A DNA stretch of 64,000 bases, from the NCBI GenBank assembly GCA_902465155.1, contig CABQLY010000008.1, positions 16,581 to 80,580 of the forward strand, written 5' to 3'. A program made the position numbers and the translations under genes. The DNA is from an uncultured Oscillospiraceae bacterium (GTDB taxonomy: Bacteria > Bacillota > Clostridia > Oscillospirales > Acutalibacteraceae). The notes beneath the pieces were generated by a model. It saw only the letters and a program-made list of their open reading frames with translations, was not told the origin of the DNA and made no database searches. Positions 49,191-57,113 of this stretch are shown in pieces; position 1 is the first letter of the stretch; each line of letters begins with the position of its first letter.

Positions 49191-49207
49191 TACTCAATAT
49201 TTGAATA
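49191..49207. promoter_or_regulatory. Operator 2 of the divergent XRE module
   Basis: TACTCAA-TAT-TTGAATA, one mismatch from operator 1, centre 25 bp away. It lies just upstream of both -35 regions, including that of the XRE gene (whose TATAAT is at 49216-49221). Confidence 0.75.
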
Positions 49208-49252
49208 TGGTACATTATAATTAAACCGAAAAAGAATGGGGGATCTTGAATA

Positions 49253-49462
49253 ATGGATTACCGAACCAGAATGAGAAACCTACGGGAGGATAACGATTTA
49301 ACGCAAAAACAGGTGGGTAAAATTATTCATAAATCGCAGCAAGGGTACAACCACATTGAGGCCGGCCGAGCCGAGCTTAAAATTGAGGATTTAATTGAGC
49401 TTTGCCGGTTTTACAAGGTCTCGGCCGATTATTTTATTGGCTTAACCAACAAAAAACAGTAA
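49253..49462 (+). CDS. Small XRE family repressor
   Basis: A 69-aa Cro/cI-type helix-turn-helix protein with essentially nothing but the DNA-binding domain (RMRNLREDNDLTQKQVGKIIHKSQQGYNHIEAG, then LIELCRFYKVSADYFIGLT). It is divergent from the LRR lipoprotein operon, and two matching palindromes occupy the shared promoter region, so it very likely represses that operon and itself. ATG 49253 follows GGGGGATC. Confidence 0.93.
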   Translation: MDYRTRMRNLREDNDLTQKQVGKIIHKSQQGYNHIEAGRAELKIEDLIELCRFYKVSADYFIGLTNKKQ

Positions 49463-49496
49463 CGCAGCCGGCTTTTGGCAGCTTGAATATATATTA

Positions 49497-49540
49497 ACCG
49501 GCCCCCAAAGGCAAAAGCCTTTGGGGGCCGGTGTTTTGTT
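49497..49540 (+). terminator. Strong hairpin terminator after the XRE gene
   Basis: Perfect 16-bp stem (49497-49512 with 49517-49532), AAAA loop, then GTTTTGTT. Can act for both convergent genes. Confidence 0.85.
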
Positions 49541-49568
49541 GCTTATTTTTAAAATTTAAAAAGCTAAA

Positions 49569-50690
49569 TTACGCCCTAAAGTACATGTAGAATTGGCATT
49601 TTAACATACCGTTGTAAAGCTTGCGGCGTTTGTCGGCCGGGCGGCCAAAGCATTTTTCAAAATCCTCGTCGGCCGTAATAATAAAGTATTTGCGTCCCTT
49701 GCCCGGCACAAATAGCTTGCCCATGCTTTTGTAAAGCTCCTCGGCGGCGCGAATATCCAAAAGCCGCTCGCCGTACGGGGGGTTGCAAAGCAGCGCAAAA
49801 CGCCCCTGCGGCAGCCGAAAGCTGCTAACATCGGCTTCAGCGGTGGTAACAAGCTCCCCCACCCCGGCCAGCCGGGCATTTTTTTGGGTTAGGGCAACGG
49901 CCTCGGGCAAAATGTCGCTGCCAAAGGCGTGGAACTCTACCCCGGTTTTTACAGCGGCAAGGCAGGCGGCGCGCTGGGCGGCAAACGCCTTGGCAAACGG
50001 CTCGCCAAAACGCTCGGCCGCAAAGGTGCGGCGCAGCCCCGGGGCAATGTTTTTAGCAATCATAGCGGCCTCTATTAATAATGTGCCGGAGCCGCAAAAC
50101 GGGTCGTACAGCTGCGTATCCGGGTAAATTCCGGTTAAATAACACAAGGCGGCTGCCAGCGTTTCTTTAATAGGGGCGGTGGCCGAATGTTCACGGTAGC
50201 CGCGCTTGTGGAGCCCCGCGCCGGAAGTATCTATGCCAACCGTTACCCGGTTTTTTTGAATAGAAAAGCGTATTTTTTTGGTGGGCCCGCTTTCCTCAAA
50301 CCAATCGCCGCCGTAGGCGCCGCGCAGCGATTCCACCACCGCTTTTTTAATAATGGCCTGGCAATCCGGCAGGCTGTGCAGCTGGGAGGAAATGCTGTAC
50401 CCGGTTACGGGAAAAGAATCGGTTTTGGTTAAATACTGCCGCCAGGGCAAGGCCTTTACGCCGTCAAAAAGCTCGGTAAAGGTGGTGGCGGTAAAGCTGC
50501 CAACCTCAATTAACACGCGCTCGGCCGTGCGCAGCCCCAAATTTGCAGCCGCCAGGGTTTGCAGGCTGCCGCTAAAGCAAACCCGGCCGTTTTGCGCCTG
50601 CACCTGCTCGGCGCCAAGGCGTTTTAGTTCATCGGCCAGAATACCCTCTACCCCAAACAGGCAGGGTGCGTACATTTTAAAACTTTGCAT
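49569..50690 (-). CDS. Class I SAM-dependent RNA methyltransferase (THUMP, RlmL-N/YpsC-like)
   Basis: A 373-aa rRNA guanine-N2 methyltransferase-like enzyme. It has an N-terminal ferredoxin-like plus THUMP region (FGVEGILADELKRLG), then the UPF0020 methyltransferase domain with YDPFCGSGTLLIEAA and the catalytic NPPYGERL. ATG 50690 has TTAGGTGA 8 bases upstream; a start at the next Met (50675) is possible. Acts on 23S rRNA by family knowledge. Single gene. Confidence 0.94.
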   Translation of the reverse strand: MQSFKMYAPCLFGVEGILADELKRLGAEQVQAQNGRVCFSGSLQTLAAANLGLRTAERVLIEVGSFTATTFTELFDGVKALPWRQYLTKTDSFPVTGYSISSQLHSLPDCQAIIKKAVVESLRGAYGGDWFEESGPTKKIRFSIQKNRVTVGIDTSGAGLHKRGYREHSATAPIKETLAAALCYLTGIYPDTQLYDPFCGSGTLLIEAAMIAKNIAPGLRRTFAAERFGEPFAKAFAAQRAACLAAVKTGVEFHAFGSDILPEAVALTQKNARLAGVGELVTTAEADVSSFRLPQGRFALLCNPPYGERLLDIRAAEELYKSMGKLFVPGKGRKYFIITADEDFEKCFGRPADKRRKLYNGMLKCQFYMYFRA

Positions 50691-51057
50691 ACAATCACCT
50701 AACATAAAAGGCTGCCGCACCCCGGCCAAAGGGCTTTAAGGCAATTTGCCCGCACCCGGCCGTTTTGCGGCAACCGCTATAACTAAAATAAATTAAAATG
50801 GCTTAGGCTTAACCGCTAAACAGGCAGTTCAAACCGAAATTAGTTTTTTGGCGTTACACCTTTCACGCAGCGGCATTAACCGCGCGGCACCCAGCTGCCA
50901 AAGCCAAATTTTCCGCTATTCGCAGACAAATGAAGGCGGCGTAGGCTGCCAAAGCTTAAACCGAGGAGCAAACAAGCAAAGAAAAACAACCGCGACCGCA
51001 CAACATTTAACCCCGTACGGCGTTTGGCCAAAGGCTGCCGGCCGGGCCGCCGTTTAT
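50691..51057. other. Spacer without recognisable gene
   Basis: About 367 bases between the methyltransferase start and the S1 protein stop. I see no promoter with good hexamers, no terminator and no credible frame; a plus-strand frame here runs antisense into the S1 gene and is a shadow. Confidence 0.4.
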
Positions 51058-51492
51058 TTACCTAGGCGGCATACCGCGCTTGGTGCGCCGCATATCGGCG
51101 TTTTTGCGCTTAAGGTCCGAGAATTTTTCATCGCTTTGCTGCTTAAATTTGTTCATCATTTCCTCAAAAGAGGCACCCTCCTGCTTGGGGGCCGACCACA
51201 CAAAAGAGCTGTCGGGCTTGGGGGGCTCTGCCCGGCCGCGACGCGGGCGGGGGCGCTCCTCCTCGGCGCGTTTCATGCTAAGGCTGACTTTTCCGTCCTC
51301 CCCAATAGAAAGCACCTTCACCTTAACGGTGTCCCCTTCTTTTACAAAATCGCGAATTTCATTTACAAAGGTGCGTGCCACCTCCGAAATATGTACCATG
51401 CCCGTTTGGTTATCCCCAACATCTACAAAAACGCCGAATTTGGTAATGCCGGTAACCTTGCCTTCAATAATTTCTCCAACCTTTGCCTGCAT
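51058..51492 (-). CDS. S1 RNA-binding domain protein, YabR-like
   Basis: A 144-aa protein with one S1 OB-fold (VGEIIEGKVTGITKFGVFVDVGDNQTGMVHISEVA, through KVLSIGEDGKVSLSMK) and a charged, disordered Arg/Lys/Glu/Pro tail. YabR-type proteins follow divIC in Firmicutes, as here. Role probably RNA or ribosome binding; not settled. ATG 51492 has AGGAGGATC upstream. Last gene of the yabP-yabQ-divIC-yabR run. Confidence 0.93.
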   Translation of the reverse strand: MQAKVGEIIEGKVTGITKFGVFVDVGDNQTGMVHISEVARTFVNEIRDFVKEGDTVKVKVLSIGEDGKVSLSMKRAEEERPRPRRGRAEPPKPDSSFVWSAPKQEGASFEEMMNKFKQQSDEKFSDLKRKNADMRRTKRGMPPR

Positions 51493-51540
51493 ACTCAGAA
51501 ATGATCCTCCTAAGCTGTAAACAGCCGAATATATTTATAT

Positions 51541-51840
51541 TTATTGACCGGAAAGGTCAACATAAACCTGTTCGTCCGGGTACACATAACCTAAACGCTC
51601 GCGCGCGGCCCGCTCTATCAGCTGCGATTCCGTTCCGCTCTCCAACAGGCGTTCCAGCTCGCCAACCTCTAAATTCTTAGCCTCTAAGGTGCTTTGCTTT
51701 TCGGCTAAATCGCGGCGGTGATTGGTTAATTGCACCTGGTAATTAATTAAAGAGATTAAAATATAAACGGAAAATGCAAGCAAAAGCAGACGCAAAATAA
51801 CGCTTTTACGCCGTTTTTTAACAGCAATCATCTGCAACAT
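51541..51840 (-). CDS. divIC: Septum formation initiator DivIC/FtsB-like
   Basis: A 99-aa bitopic division protein: basic N-terminus (VKKRRKSVILR), one membrane helix (about residues 18-36), periplasmic-side coiled coil (RRDLAEKQSTLEAKNLEVGELERLLES) and the conserved IERAARERLGYVYPDEQVYV end. It joins the FtsL/DivIB complex at the septum. ATG 51840 or 51831; the latter has GGGA at better spacing. Position after yabQ matches Bacillus. Confidence 0.92.
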   Translation of the reverse strand: MLQMIAVKKRRKSVILRLLLLAFSVYILISLINYQVQLTNHRRDLAEKQSTLEAKNLEVGELERLLESGTESQLIERAARERLGYVYPDEQVYVDLSGQ

Positions 51841-51996
51841 CCCATTTTAAATAACAAATTTGCGCCGCCAAGGGCCGGCTGCACAGCCGCACACCGCAAA
51901 ACAAAAAAGCCCAAAAACAACACTAATTTTATTATACACAAAGCGCCGGGCTGTTGCAAGTGTTTTTTTTAGTTTTAGCCCTTTAAATTAGGGTTT

Positions 51997-52404
51997 TTAG
52001 GGCTTTTGCTTTAATATTTTGCCTTTTACCCTGCGGCCAAGCCCCAAAGCACGCTGCGCCAACCTTAAAACGGCGCCTTTTAGCCGCTGCACCGCCCGCC
52101 GTAACGGCCGGCCCAAAGCCAAAATAAAATGGGAAAGCGTTACCCTTACCGCAAAAAAGCCTAAAAGCAGCATCGCAAAAATGTAGGCGCGCGGGCGGCC
52201 GTTTGTAGTAAGCAGCAGCAGGCAAAAAACAGCCACGCCGGCCACCGCCCAGAAAAGAACATCCTGCACCGCAACAAACCAAACACCCCGCCGAAACACA
52301 AAACGGTCCAGCCGCTGCAAATCGTAAAACAAGCAAAGGGCCGCCCCTATAACAAAGGCCAGCCCCGCTGCGCCAAATTGCCCGGCAGCCTCAATTTCCC
52401 ACAT
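51997..52404 (-). CDS. yabQ: Spore cortex biosynthesis protein YabQ
   Basis: A 135-aa membrane protein with about four hydrophobic segments and the family-type N-terminus FVIGAALCLFYDLQRLDRFVFRRGVWFVAVQDVLFWAVAG split across two helices. YabQ is needed for cortex formation in the mother cell and localises to the outer forespore membrane. Start overlaps the yabP stop by one base. Shows that the organism can sporulate or recently could. Confidence 0.9.
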   Translation of the reverse strand: MWEIEAAGQFGAAGLAFVIGAALCLFYDLQRLDRFVFRRGVWFVAVQDVLFWAVAGVAVFCLLLLTTNGRPRAYIFAMLLLGFFAVRVTLSHFILALGRPLRRAVQRLKGAVLRLAQRALGLGRRVKGKILKQKP

Positions 52405-52691
52405 TATTTAAAAACGCGGCTTAAAAAGCCTTCCCGCTTGGGGGAATCGTTGGTATACACCAAGGCGTACAGGTCCCCGGTAACCGAAAGATCGCCCGTT
52501 TGGGCGTTAAAGCTGCCCATTTTAAAATTGCTGCCCTGCAGCGTTAATTTTCCCATGGTGGTTTGCAGCAAAACCCGCTCCTCCTCAAACAATTCAACAT
52601 CCCGCACGCCGGAAAGCGAAAGCTTTTTGCGTTGCTCTAAAATAAGGCTGTGCGGCGTGGTTGTTTGGTTTTGCGTTGGTTGCTCCGGCAC
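52404..52691 (-). CDS. yabP: Sporulation protein YabP
   Basis: A 95-aa member of the YabP/YqfC family: HSLILEQRKKLSLSGVRDVELFEEERVLLQTTMGKLTLQG matches the conserved beta-rich core in pieces. It is made with YabQ in the mother cell. The start is GTG at 52691 with GGGGGA 7 bases upstream. First gene of the yabP-yabQ-divIC-yabR run. Confidence 0.92.
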   Translation of the reverse strand: MPEQPTQNQTTTPHSLILEQRKKLSLSGVRDVELFEEERVLLQTTMGKLTLQGSNFKMGSFNAQTGDLSVTGDLYALVYTNDSPKREGFLSRVFK

Positions 52692-52723
52692 GGTAATTTC
52701 CCCCTTTTTTTTACTTTACTTAA

Positions 52724-52752
52724 ACCTTATGTTATTTTGCCGCGCTTTATGC
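52724..52752 (-). promoter_or_regulatory. Possible sigma-E-type promoter of yabP
   Basis: Minus strand GCATAAA, 14-bp spacer, CATAAGGT, a partial match to the sigma-E pattern expected for yabP. Weak evidence. Confidence 0.3.
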
Positions 52753-52792
52753 CACCCCCGGCAGCGCCAATTGCCACAAAAATATTTTTGCA

Positions 52793-52821
52793 TTGACAAA
52801 AGCCTAAAATTCTGCCATAAT
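52793..52821 (+). promoter_or_regulatory. Promoter of the AraC gene of the glycyl-radical operon
   Basis: TTGACA (52793-52798), 17-bp spacer, CATAAT (52816-52821). Confidence 0.75.
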
Positions 52822-52906
52822 TTTAGTAAACCGGTTTGGTTAAACGTTTAAAATACCGTTTTAGTTTTATATAACTTTATATACACCGTCCCCAATGGAG
52901 GCCAAA

Positions 52907-53728
52907 ATGATAAAAGAAAGCATTTTACAATTAAACAGCGGGGTCTGCAGCCTTGGCAACATTACCGTGCACCGCGGCCGCCCCAATACCGGGCGGTTTG
53001 TTTGCCGCGCGGGCGAAAAAAACTTTGACCGCTTTTTTTATATTATACAAGGCAGCTTTAACATTCAAAGCCAAAACCGCACCGTGCAGGCCAACGCCGG
53101 CTCGCTGCTTTACCTGCCGGCCGGTGTAGCGTACGAATCGCAGTGGACGGAGGATGTACCGGGCGAATACTACTCTTTTATGTTTTATTTGCAAAATGCA
53201 AAAACCGGGGCACACCTGCCGCTTTCAAAAAAAATTGAGCTTTTTAACGATGACGGCGAGCGTTCTGTTTTACAGCAAATAAGCCGCGCCTGCAACATTT
53301 ACCTGCAGCACGAAAAATATTGCGGGCTGCTGCTGCAAGGCATTTTTTACGAAATTACAAAATCTATTTTAGCGGGGCTGGAGCAAAAAAAGCTGCTTGC
53401 CAACAAAAAATCGGCCGAAATATACCACGCCATTTTGTACCTAAACAGCAACTATATGCAAGAAATTTCCACCGAGCAGTTAGCCGCCTTGTGCTGCCAA
53501 AGCCCGGCAACCTTTCGGCGTATGTTTAAAAAATACAAGGGCATTTCCCCCATGCAGTACCGCACAAAATTGCGGCTGAACCACGCGCGTGAAATGCTGA
53601 AAAGCGGCTGCTTTACCGTAAGCGAGGTAGCCGATTTACTGCATTGCACCGATGTTTCGCATTTTTCAAAGCAATACCAGCAGCAGTTTGGGCGCCGCCC
53701 CTCGGCCGATACCCCGAAATTTGATTAA
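52907..53728 (+). CDS. AraC family transcriptional regulator of the glycyl-radical operon
   Basis: A 273-aa regulator: N-terminal cupin (FFYIIQGSFNIQSQNRTVQANAGSLLYLPAG in part) and C-terminal AraC domain (TEQLAALCCQSPATFRRMFKKYKGISPMQY, then VSEVADLLHCTDVSHFSKQYQQQFG). ATG 52907 has GGAGG 5 bases upstream; an earlier ATG at 52895 lacks one. It sits immediately before the glycyl-radical operon on the same strand and most likely activates it on sensing the substrate. Own promoter at 52793. Confidence 0.93.
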   Translation: MIKESILQLNSGVCSLGNITVHRGRPNTGRFVCRAGEKNFDRFFYIIQGSFNIQSQNRTVQANAGSLLYLPAGVAYESQWTEDVPGEYYSFMFYLQNAKTGAHLPLSKKIELFNDDGERSVLQQISRACNIYLQHEKYCGLLLQGIFYEITKSILAGLEQKKLLANKKSAEIYHAILYLNSNYMQEISTEQLAALCCQSPATFRRMFKKYKGISPMQYRTKLRLNHAREMLKSGCFTVSEVADLLHCTDVSHFSKQYQQQFGRRPSADTPKFD

Positions 53729-53752
53729 AATATACCAATTTAATATTAAAAT

Positions 53753-53786
53753 TTACATTGTAATTAAACCGCAAAATTTGTACACT
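53753..53786 (+). promoter_or_regulatory. Promoter of the glycyl-radical operon with palindrome at -35
   Basis: TTGTAA (53758-53763), 17-bp spacer, TACACT (53781-53786). The -35 lies in TTACA-T-TGTAA (53753-53763), a perfect 11-base inverted repeat that may be a regulator site. Confidence 0.6.
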
Positions 53787-53787
53787 T

Positions 53788-53828
53788 AAAGCATAGGCAG
53801 CCAAACCGCTTGCCTGTGCTTATTTTTT
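53788..53828 (+). terminator. Terminator-like hairpin at the start of the glycyl-radical operon
   Basis: Stem AAGCATAGGCA (53789-53799) with TGCCTGTGCTT (53811-53821), then ATTTTTT. It ends 4 bases before the AGGTGG ribosome site of the next gene. It can terminate the AraC transcript; for a transcript started at the promoter just upstream it lies at +1. Confidence 0.75.
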
Positions 53829-53847
53829 AATTTAGGTGGTAATAGCA

Positions 53848-55152
53848 ATGAAAGTTAAAATTGGTATTGTAGGCTACGGCTACTTCTCGCGCGATTTTAT
53901 TAACCTGTTTAGCAAGCACCCGGATGTTGAAAAAATTTGCATAGCAGAGCTGGTGCCCGAGCGGAGGGAGGAAATTCGGCGCGATCACCCGGGTTTTGAG
54001 GTTTACAGCTCTTACGAGGATATGTTAGACCACAAGGCCGACATTAACTGCGTTGGCATTTTTACGCAGCGGCATTTGCACGCCAAAATGGTGATTCAAG
54101 CCCTTAAAGCCGGCAAAAATGTTTTTTCGGCCGTGCCCATTGCCTGCACTATTGAGGATATTGAGGAAATTGTGCGCCTGGTAGAAAAAACCGGCCTAAT
54201 CTACATGATGGCCGAAACCTGCTACTATTACCCCGACGCCATTTTTTGCCGCGAAAAGTACAAAGAGGGCGCCTTTGGCAAGTTTACCTACGCCGAGGCG
54301 CAGTATTACCACGATATTCGCGAAATGTACCACGACTTTAGCCACAGCGGCGGCCCGAACTGGAAGCGGGTTGCCGGTATTCCCCCCATGTTTTACCCCA
54401 CCCACTCTATTTCCGAAATATTCCCGGCCATTGGCCAGCACGCGGTAAAGGTTTCCTGCATGGGTTACCGGGACGATTTTCCCGATGAAATTTACGGCGA
54501 AAAGCTAAACGATTTTGAAAACCCGTTCAGCAACGAAACCGCTATTTTCAGAATGTCGGGCGGCGGCGTAGTGCGTATTAACGAATTCCGCCGGGTGGGC
54601 ATTAACAAGCCCTCTACCTACATTACCTGTTTTTACGGCGAGCAGGGCGCGTACGACCGCATTGCCGATAAATTCTACTTTCAAACCGCCCCGTACATTG
54701 ACCGCAACGGAAACACTCCGCAGCGCACTTTAACCGATGTTTCGGAGCTGCTGCTGCCCTACTACTACAAAAAGCTGCGGGACGGCCAACTAAAGCCGGA
54801 GGAAATTACCCGCCCTTGGGATGAAAATACCTCTAAAATTAATGTAGATGTTATTGTAGGCGGCGCCGATATTCAAGATAAATCCCGCCTGCCCAAAAGC
54901 TTTAGGGAGGACCACCCCACCGGCCACATGAACTCTCACCCCTATTTGGTAGACGATTTTTGCCGCGCCGTGGTAGAGGAAAAGCTGCCCCCGAACAACG
55001 CCTGGGACGCCGCCCGTTACATGGTGCCCGGCCTGGTGGCGCACCAGTCGGCTTTAAAAGACGGCGAGCTGTTAGAGGTGCCCGATTTTGGCGAGGCCCC
55101 CGCTAAGTTTGAGCGGCTGACCTACACCAAAAAGGATTATTACGAGGATTAA
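53848..55152 (+). CDS. Gfo/Idh/MocA family protein, EKP lysine missing
   Basis: A 434-aa protein with the N-terminal Rossmann motif GIVGYGYFSRDF and overall Gfo/Idh/MocA layout, but where family members have EKP it has AVP (residues 95-97, FSAVPIAC). The usual catalytic lysine is thus absent. Longer than relatives (about 340-390 aa), with insertions around 270-340. It may be a dehydrogenase using another base, or a non-redox member. ATG 53848 has AGGTGG 9 bases upstream; an in-frame GTG at 53836 overlaps the ribosome site. First gene of the operon. Confidence 0.88.
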   Translation: MKVKIGIVGYGYFSRDFINLFSKHPDVEKICIAELVPERREEIRRDHPGFEVYSSYEDMLDHKADINCVGIFTQRHLHAKMVIQALKAGKNVFSAVPIACTIEDIEEIVRLVEKTGLIYMMAETCYYYPDAIFCREKYKEGAFGKFTYAEAQYYHDIREMYHDFSHSGGPNWKRVAGIPPMFYPTHSISEIFPAIGQHAVKVSCMGYRDDFPDEIYGEKLNDFENPFSNETAIFRMSGGGVVRINEFRRVGINKPSTYITCFYGEQGAYDRIADKFYFQTAPYIDRNGNTPQRTLTDVSELLLPYYYKKLRDGQLKPEEITRPWDENTSKINVDVIVGGADIQDKSRLPKSFREDHPTGHMNSHPYLVDDFCRAVVEEKLPPNNAWDAARYMVPGLVAHQSALKDGELLEVPDFGEAPAKFERLTYTKKDYYED

Positions 55153-55157
55153 CGCAC

Positions 55158-55187
55158 AAAAGGGCAAGCCCAAGGGTTTGCCCCTTT
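55158..55187 (+). other. Intercistronic hairpin in the glycyl-radical operon
   Basis: AAAGGGCAAGCCC, loop, GGGTTTGCCCCTTT: a long stem with no T run, between the first and second genes. Probably an mRNA stability or processing element. Confidence 0.55.
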
Positions 55188-55242
55188 GCCTATTAGGCTA
55201 ATTTAGGCCCGCTTTTGGTGCCATTTGTAAGGAGAAAAAGCA

Positions 55243-56028
55243 ATGAAATACAGCAGCTGTATTGATATGATGTTTGCCGACCTGCCTTTTGAAAAACGGT
55301 TTAAAGCCGCGGCCGATTGCGGGCTGAACGCCGTAGAATTTTGGAAGTGGAGCAACAAAAACTTAGATTTTGTTTGCAAAGAGCTAAAAAACAACGGGCT
55401 GGGGTTTTCGGTGTTTAATATTGACAGCCAAAACGAGCAGCTTTCTTACGACCTTTCCCGCGGGATTTTGAACGCCGGCCGCGCGGAGGAGTTTGTAGCA
55501 GCGCTGAAAGAAAGTATTCCGGTTTACAAAAAATTAAACGCCGCCGGCATGATTGTTTTAATTGGCGAAACCATTAAGAATTTAAGCACCGAAGCCCAAA
55601 ACGCCAACATTTTAAAGTGCCTGAAGGCGGCCGCCCCGCTGGCCGAGGAAAACGGCGTTACCCTGGTGGTAGAGCCGCTGAACAGCTTTGACCGCGAAAA
55701 TTACTATATGCCCTACGCGGCCGATTTGTTTAAAATTTTAAACGAGGTTAACAGCCCGGCGGTTAAAATGCTTTACGACATTTACCACCAGCACAAAATG
55801 GGCGATTTTAGCTTAGCCGAAATTGAGCGCAATTTAGCGCGCATTGGCCATTTTCATGTAGCAGATTGCCCCGGTCGGCACGAGCCGGGCACCGGCACGG
55901 CCAATTATGTTGCCATTTTAAAACGCCTAAAGGCTTTAAATTACGGCGGATACATTGGGCTGGAATACCGCGCCACAAAGCCGGATAGCCAAACCCTGAA
56001 CTTTATAAATGAGGTAGAAAATAAATGA
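55243..56028 (+). CDS. Hydroxypyruvate isomerase-like TIM-barrel protein
   Basis: A 261-aa protein with Hyi family signatures: VVEPLNSFDRENYYM (metal Glu), LYDIYHQHKMGDF (Asp/His), FHVADCPGRHEPGTGTANY and GLEYRA (Glu). Hyi interconverts hydroxypyruvate and tartronate semialdehyde; relatives isomerise other 2-hydroxy/keto sugars. It is placed second in the operon and overlaps the next dehydrogenase gene by 4 bases. ATG has AAGGAG 8 bases upstream. True substrate here is open. Confidence 0.9.
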   Translation: MKYSSCIDMMFADLPFEKRFKAAADCGLNAVEFWKWSNKNLDFVCKELKNNGLGFSVFNIDSQNEQLSYDLSRGILNAGRAEEFVAALKESIPVYKKLNAAGMIVLIGETIKNLSTEAQNANILKCLKAAAPLAEENGVTLVVEPLNSFDRENYYMPYAADLFKILNEVNSPAVKMLYDIYHQHKMGDFSLAEIERNLARIGHFHVADCPGRHEPGTGTANYVAILKRLKALNYGGYIGLEYRATKPDSQTLNFINEVENK

Positions 56029-57113
56029 TTAAAACAGCTATTATCGGCACGGGGATGATTGCCAGCTCAGCCCACATTCCGGCTTATCGCAGCCGCAGCG
56101 ATGTGTTTGAGCTGGCTGCCGTTGCCGATGTAAACCTAACCGCCGCCAAAGCGCTGGCCGCCGAGCAGCACATTGAAAAAGCCTTTGAAAGCACCGAGCA
56201 AATGTTAAAAGAGGTACGGCCGCAACTGGTTTCAATTTGCGTGCCGAACGCCTTTCATTACAGCTTGGTAAAGTTAGCGCTGCAATACGGCGCTAATGTG
56301 CTTTGCGAAAAGCCGCTGGCCTTTTCCTACGCCGAAGCAGCCGAGCTGTTTGGCTTAGCCAAAGAAAAGGGGCTGCTGCTAATGGCCTGCCAAAGTATGC
56401 GCTACACGCCCGACCGCCAGGCGGCAAAGGCCTTTGTGCAAAGCGGCAATTTAGGGCAGCCTTACTACGCCTCCTTTTCTCGCATACGGCGGCGCGGTAT
56501 TCCCTACTGGGGCACCTTTCACATTAAAAAATTCAGCTGCGGCGGCGCCCTGTGCGATATTGGCGTGCATATGTTAGACGCAGCTTTGTGGCTTATGGGC
56601 AACCCCGAAATTCAATCGGTCAGCGGGCGGTGCGGCAAGCACCACGCCAACGAGCTGGGCGACCTTGCCGCCAGCGGCGCCCGCACCGGTTCGGTACAAA
56701 ATATGCGCAAATTTAACCCCAACGAGATGGATGTTGAGGACTTTGCCGCCGGTACCATTACCTTTAAAAACGGCTGCACCCTGCATTTTACGGTGGCTTG
56801 GGCCGCTAATATGCCCGAAAGCTCCGACATTCGCCTGGTGGGGGAAAAGGCCGGTATTGATGTTGTTCCCGGCACGGTCTACAAAGGCGAAAATACCAAC
56901 GAAAAATTGCAATTTTTGCCCGATAAATACAAGGATGAAGCCTTTCCCGGCCACTTTCACCTAATTAACAATTTGGCAAATGTTTTGCAAAACGGCGCCG
57001 TGCCGGATATTTTGCCGGAGCAAACAATACAGGTTTCGGCCGTTATTGGAATGTTTTACCGCTCCTGCGAGTTGGGCAGGCCGGTACTGTGGGAGGAAAT
57101 TTTAAATGATTAA
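56025..57113 (+). CDS. Gfo/Idh/MocA family oxidoreductase
   Basis: A 362-aa NAD(P)-dependent dehydrogenase with complete motifs: Rossmann AIIGTGMIASSAHIPAY, EKP in LCEKPLAFS and GGALCDIGVHMLDAALWLMG with the conserved Asp and His. Probably oxidises a hydroxyl of the pathway sugar/cyclitol. Overlaps both neighbours (4 and 8 bases), so expression is translationally coupled within the operon. Confidence 0.93.
   Translation: MIKTAIIGTGMIASSAHIPAYRSRSDVFELAAVADVNLTAAKALAAEQHIEKAFESTEQMLKEVRPQLVSICVPNAFHYSLVKLALQYGANVLCEKPLAFSYAEAAELFGLAKEKGLLLMACQSMRYTPDRQAAKAFVQSGNLGQPYYASFSRIRRRGIPYWGTFHIKKFSCGGALCDIGVHMLDAALWLMGNPEIQSVSGRCGKHHANELGDLAASGARTGSVQNMRKFNPNEMDVEDFAAGTITFKNGCTLHFTVAWAANMPESSDIRLVGEKAGIDVVPGTVYKGENTNEKLQFLPDKYKDEAFPGHFHLINNLANVLQNGAVPDILPEQTIQVSAVIGMFYRSCELGRPVLWEEILND

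Noticed and set aside
46833..49462. Prophage or integrated element round the XRE repressor
   Set aside because: No integrase, structural phage gene, att-like direct repeats or tRNA next to it; only the regulatory logic is phage-like.
50848..51504. 218-aa plus-strand frame
   Set aside because: Antisense to the S1-domain gene with no family motif; codon pattern is that of a shadow.
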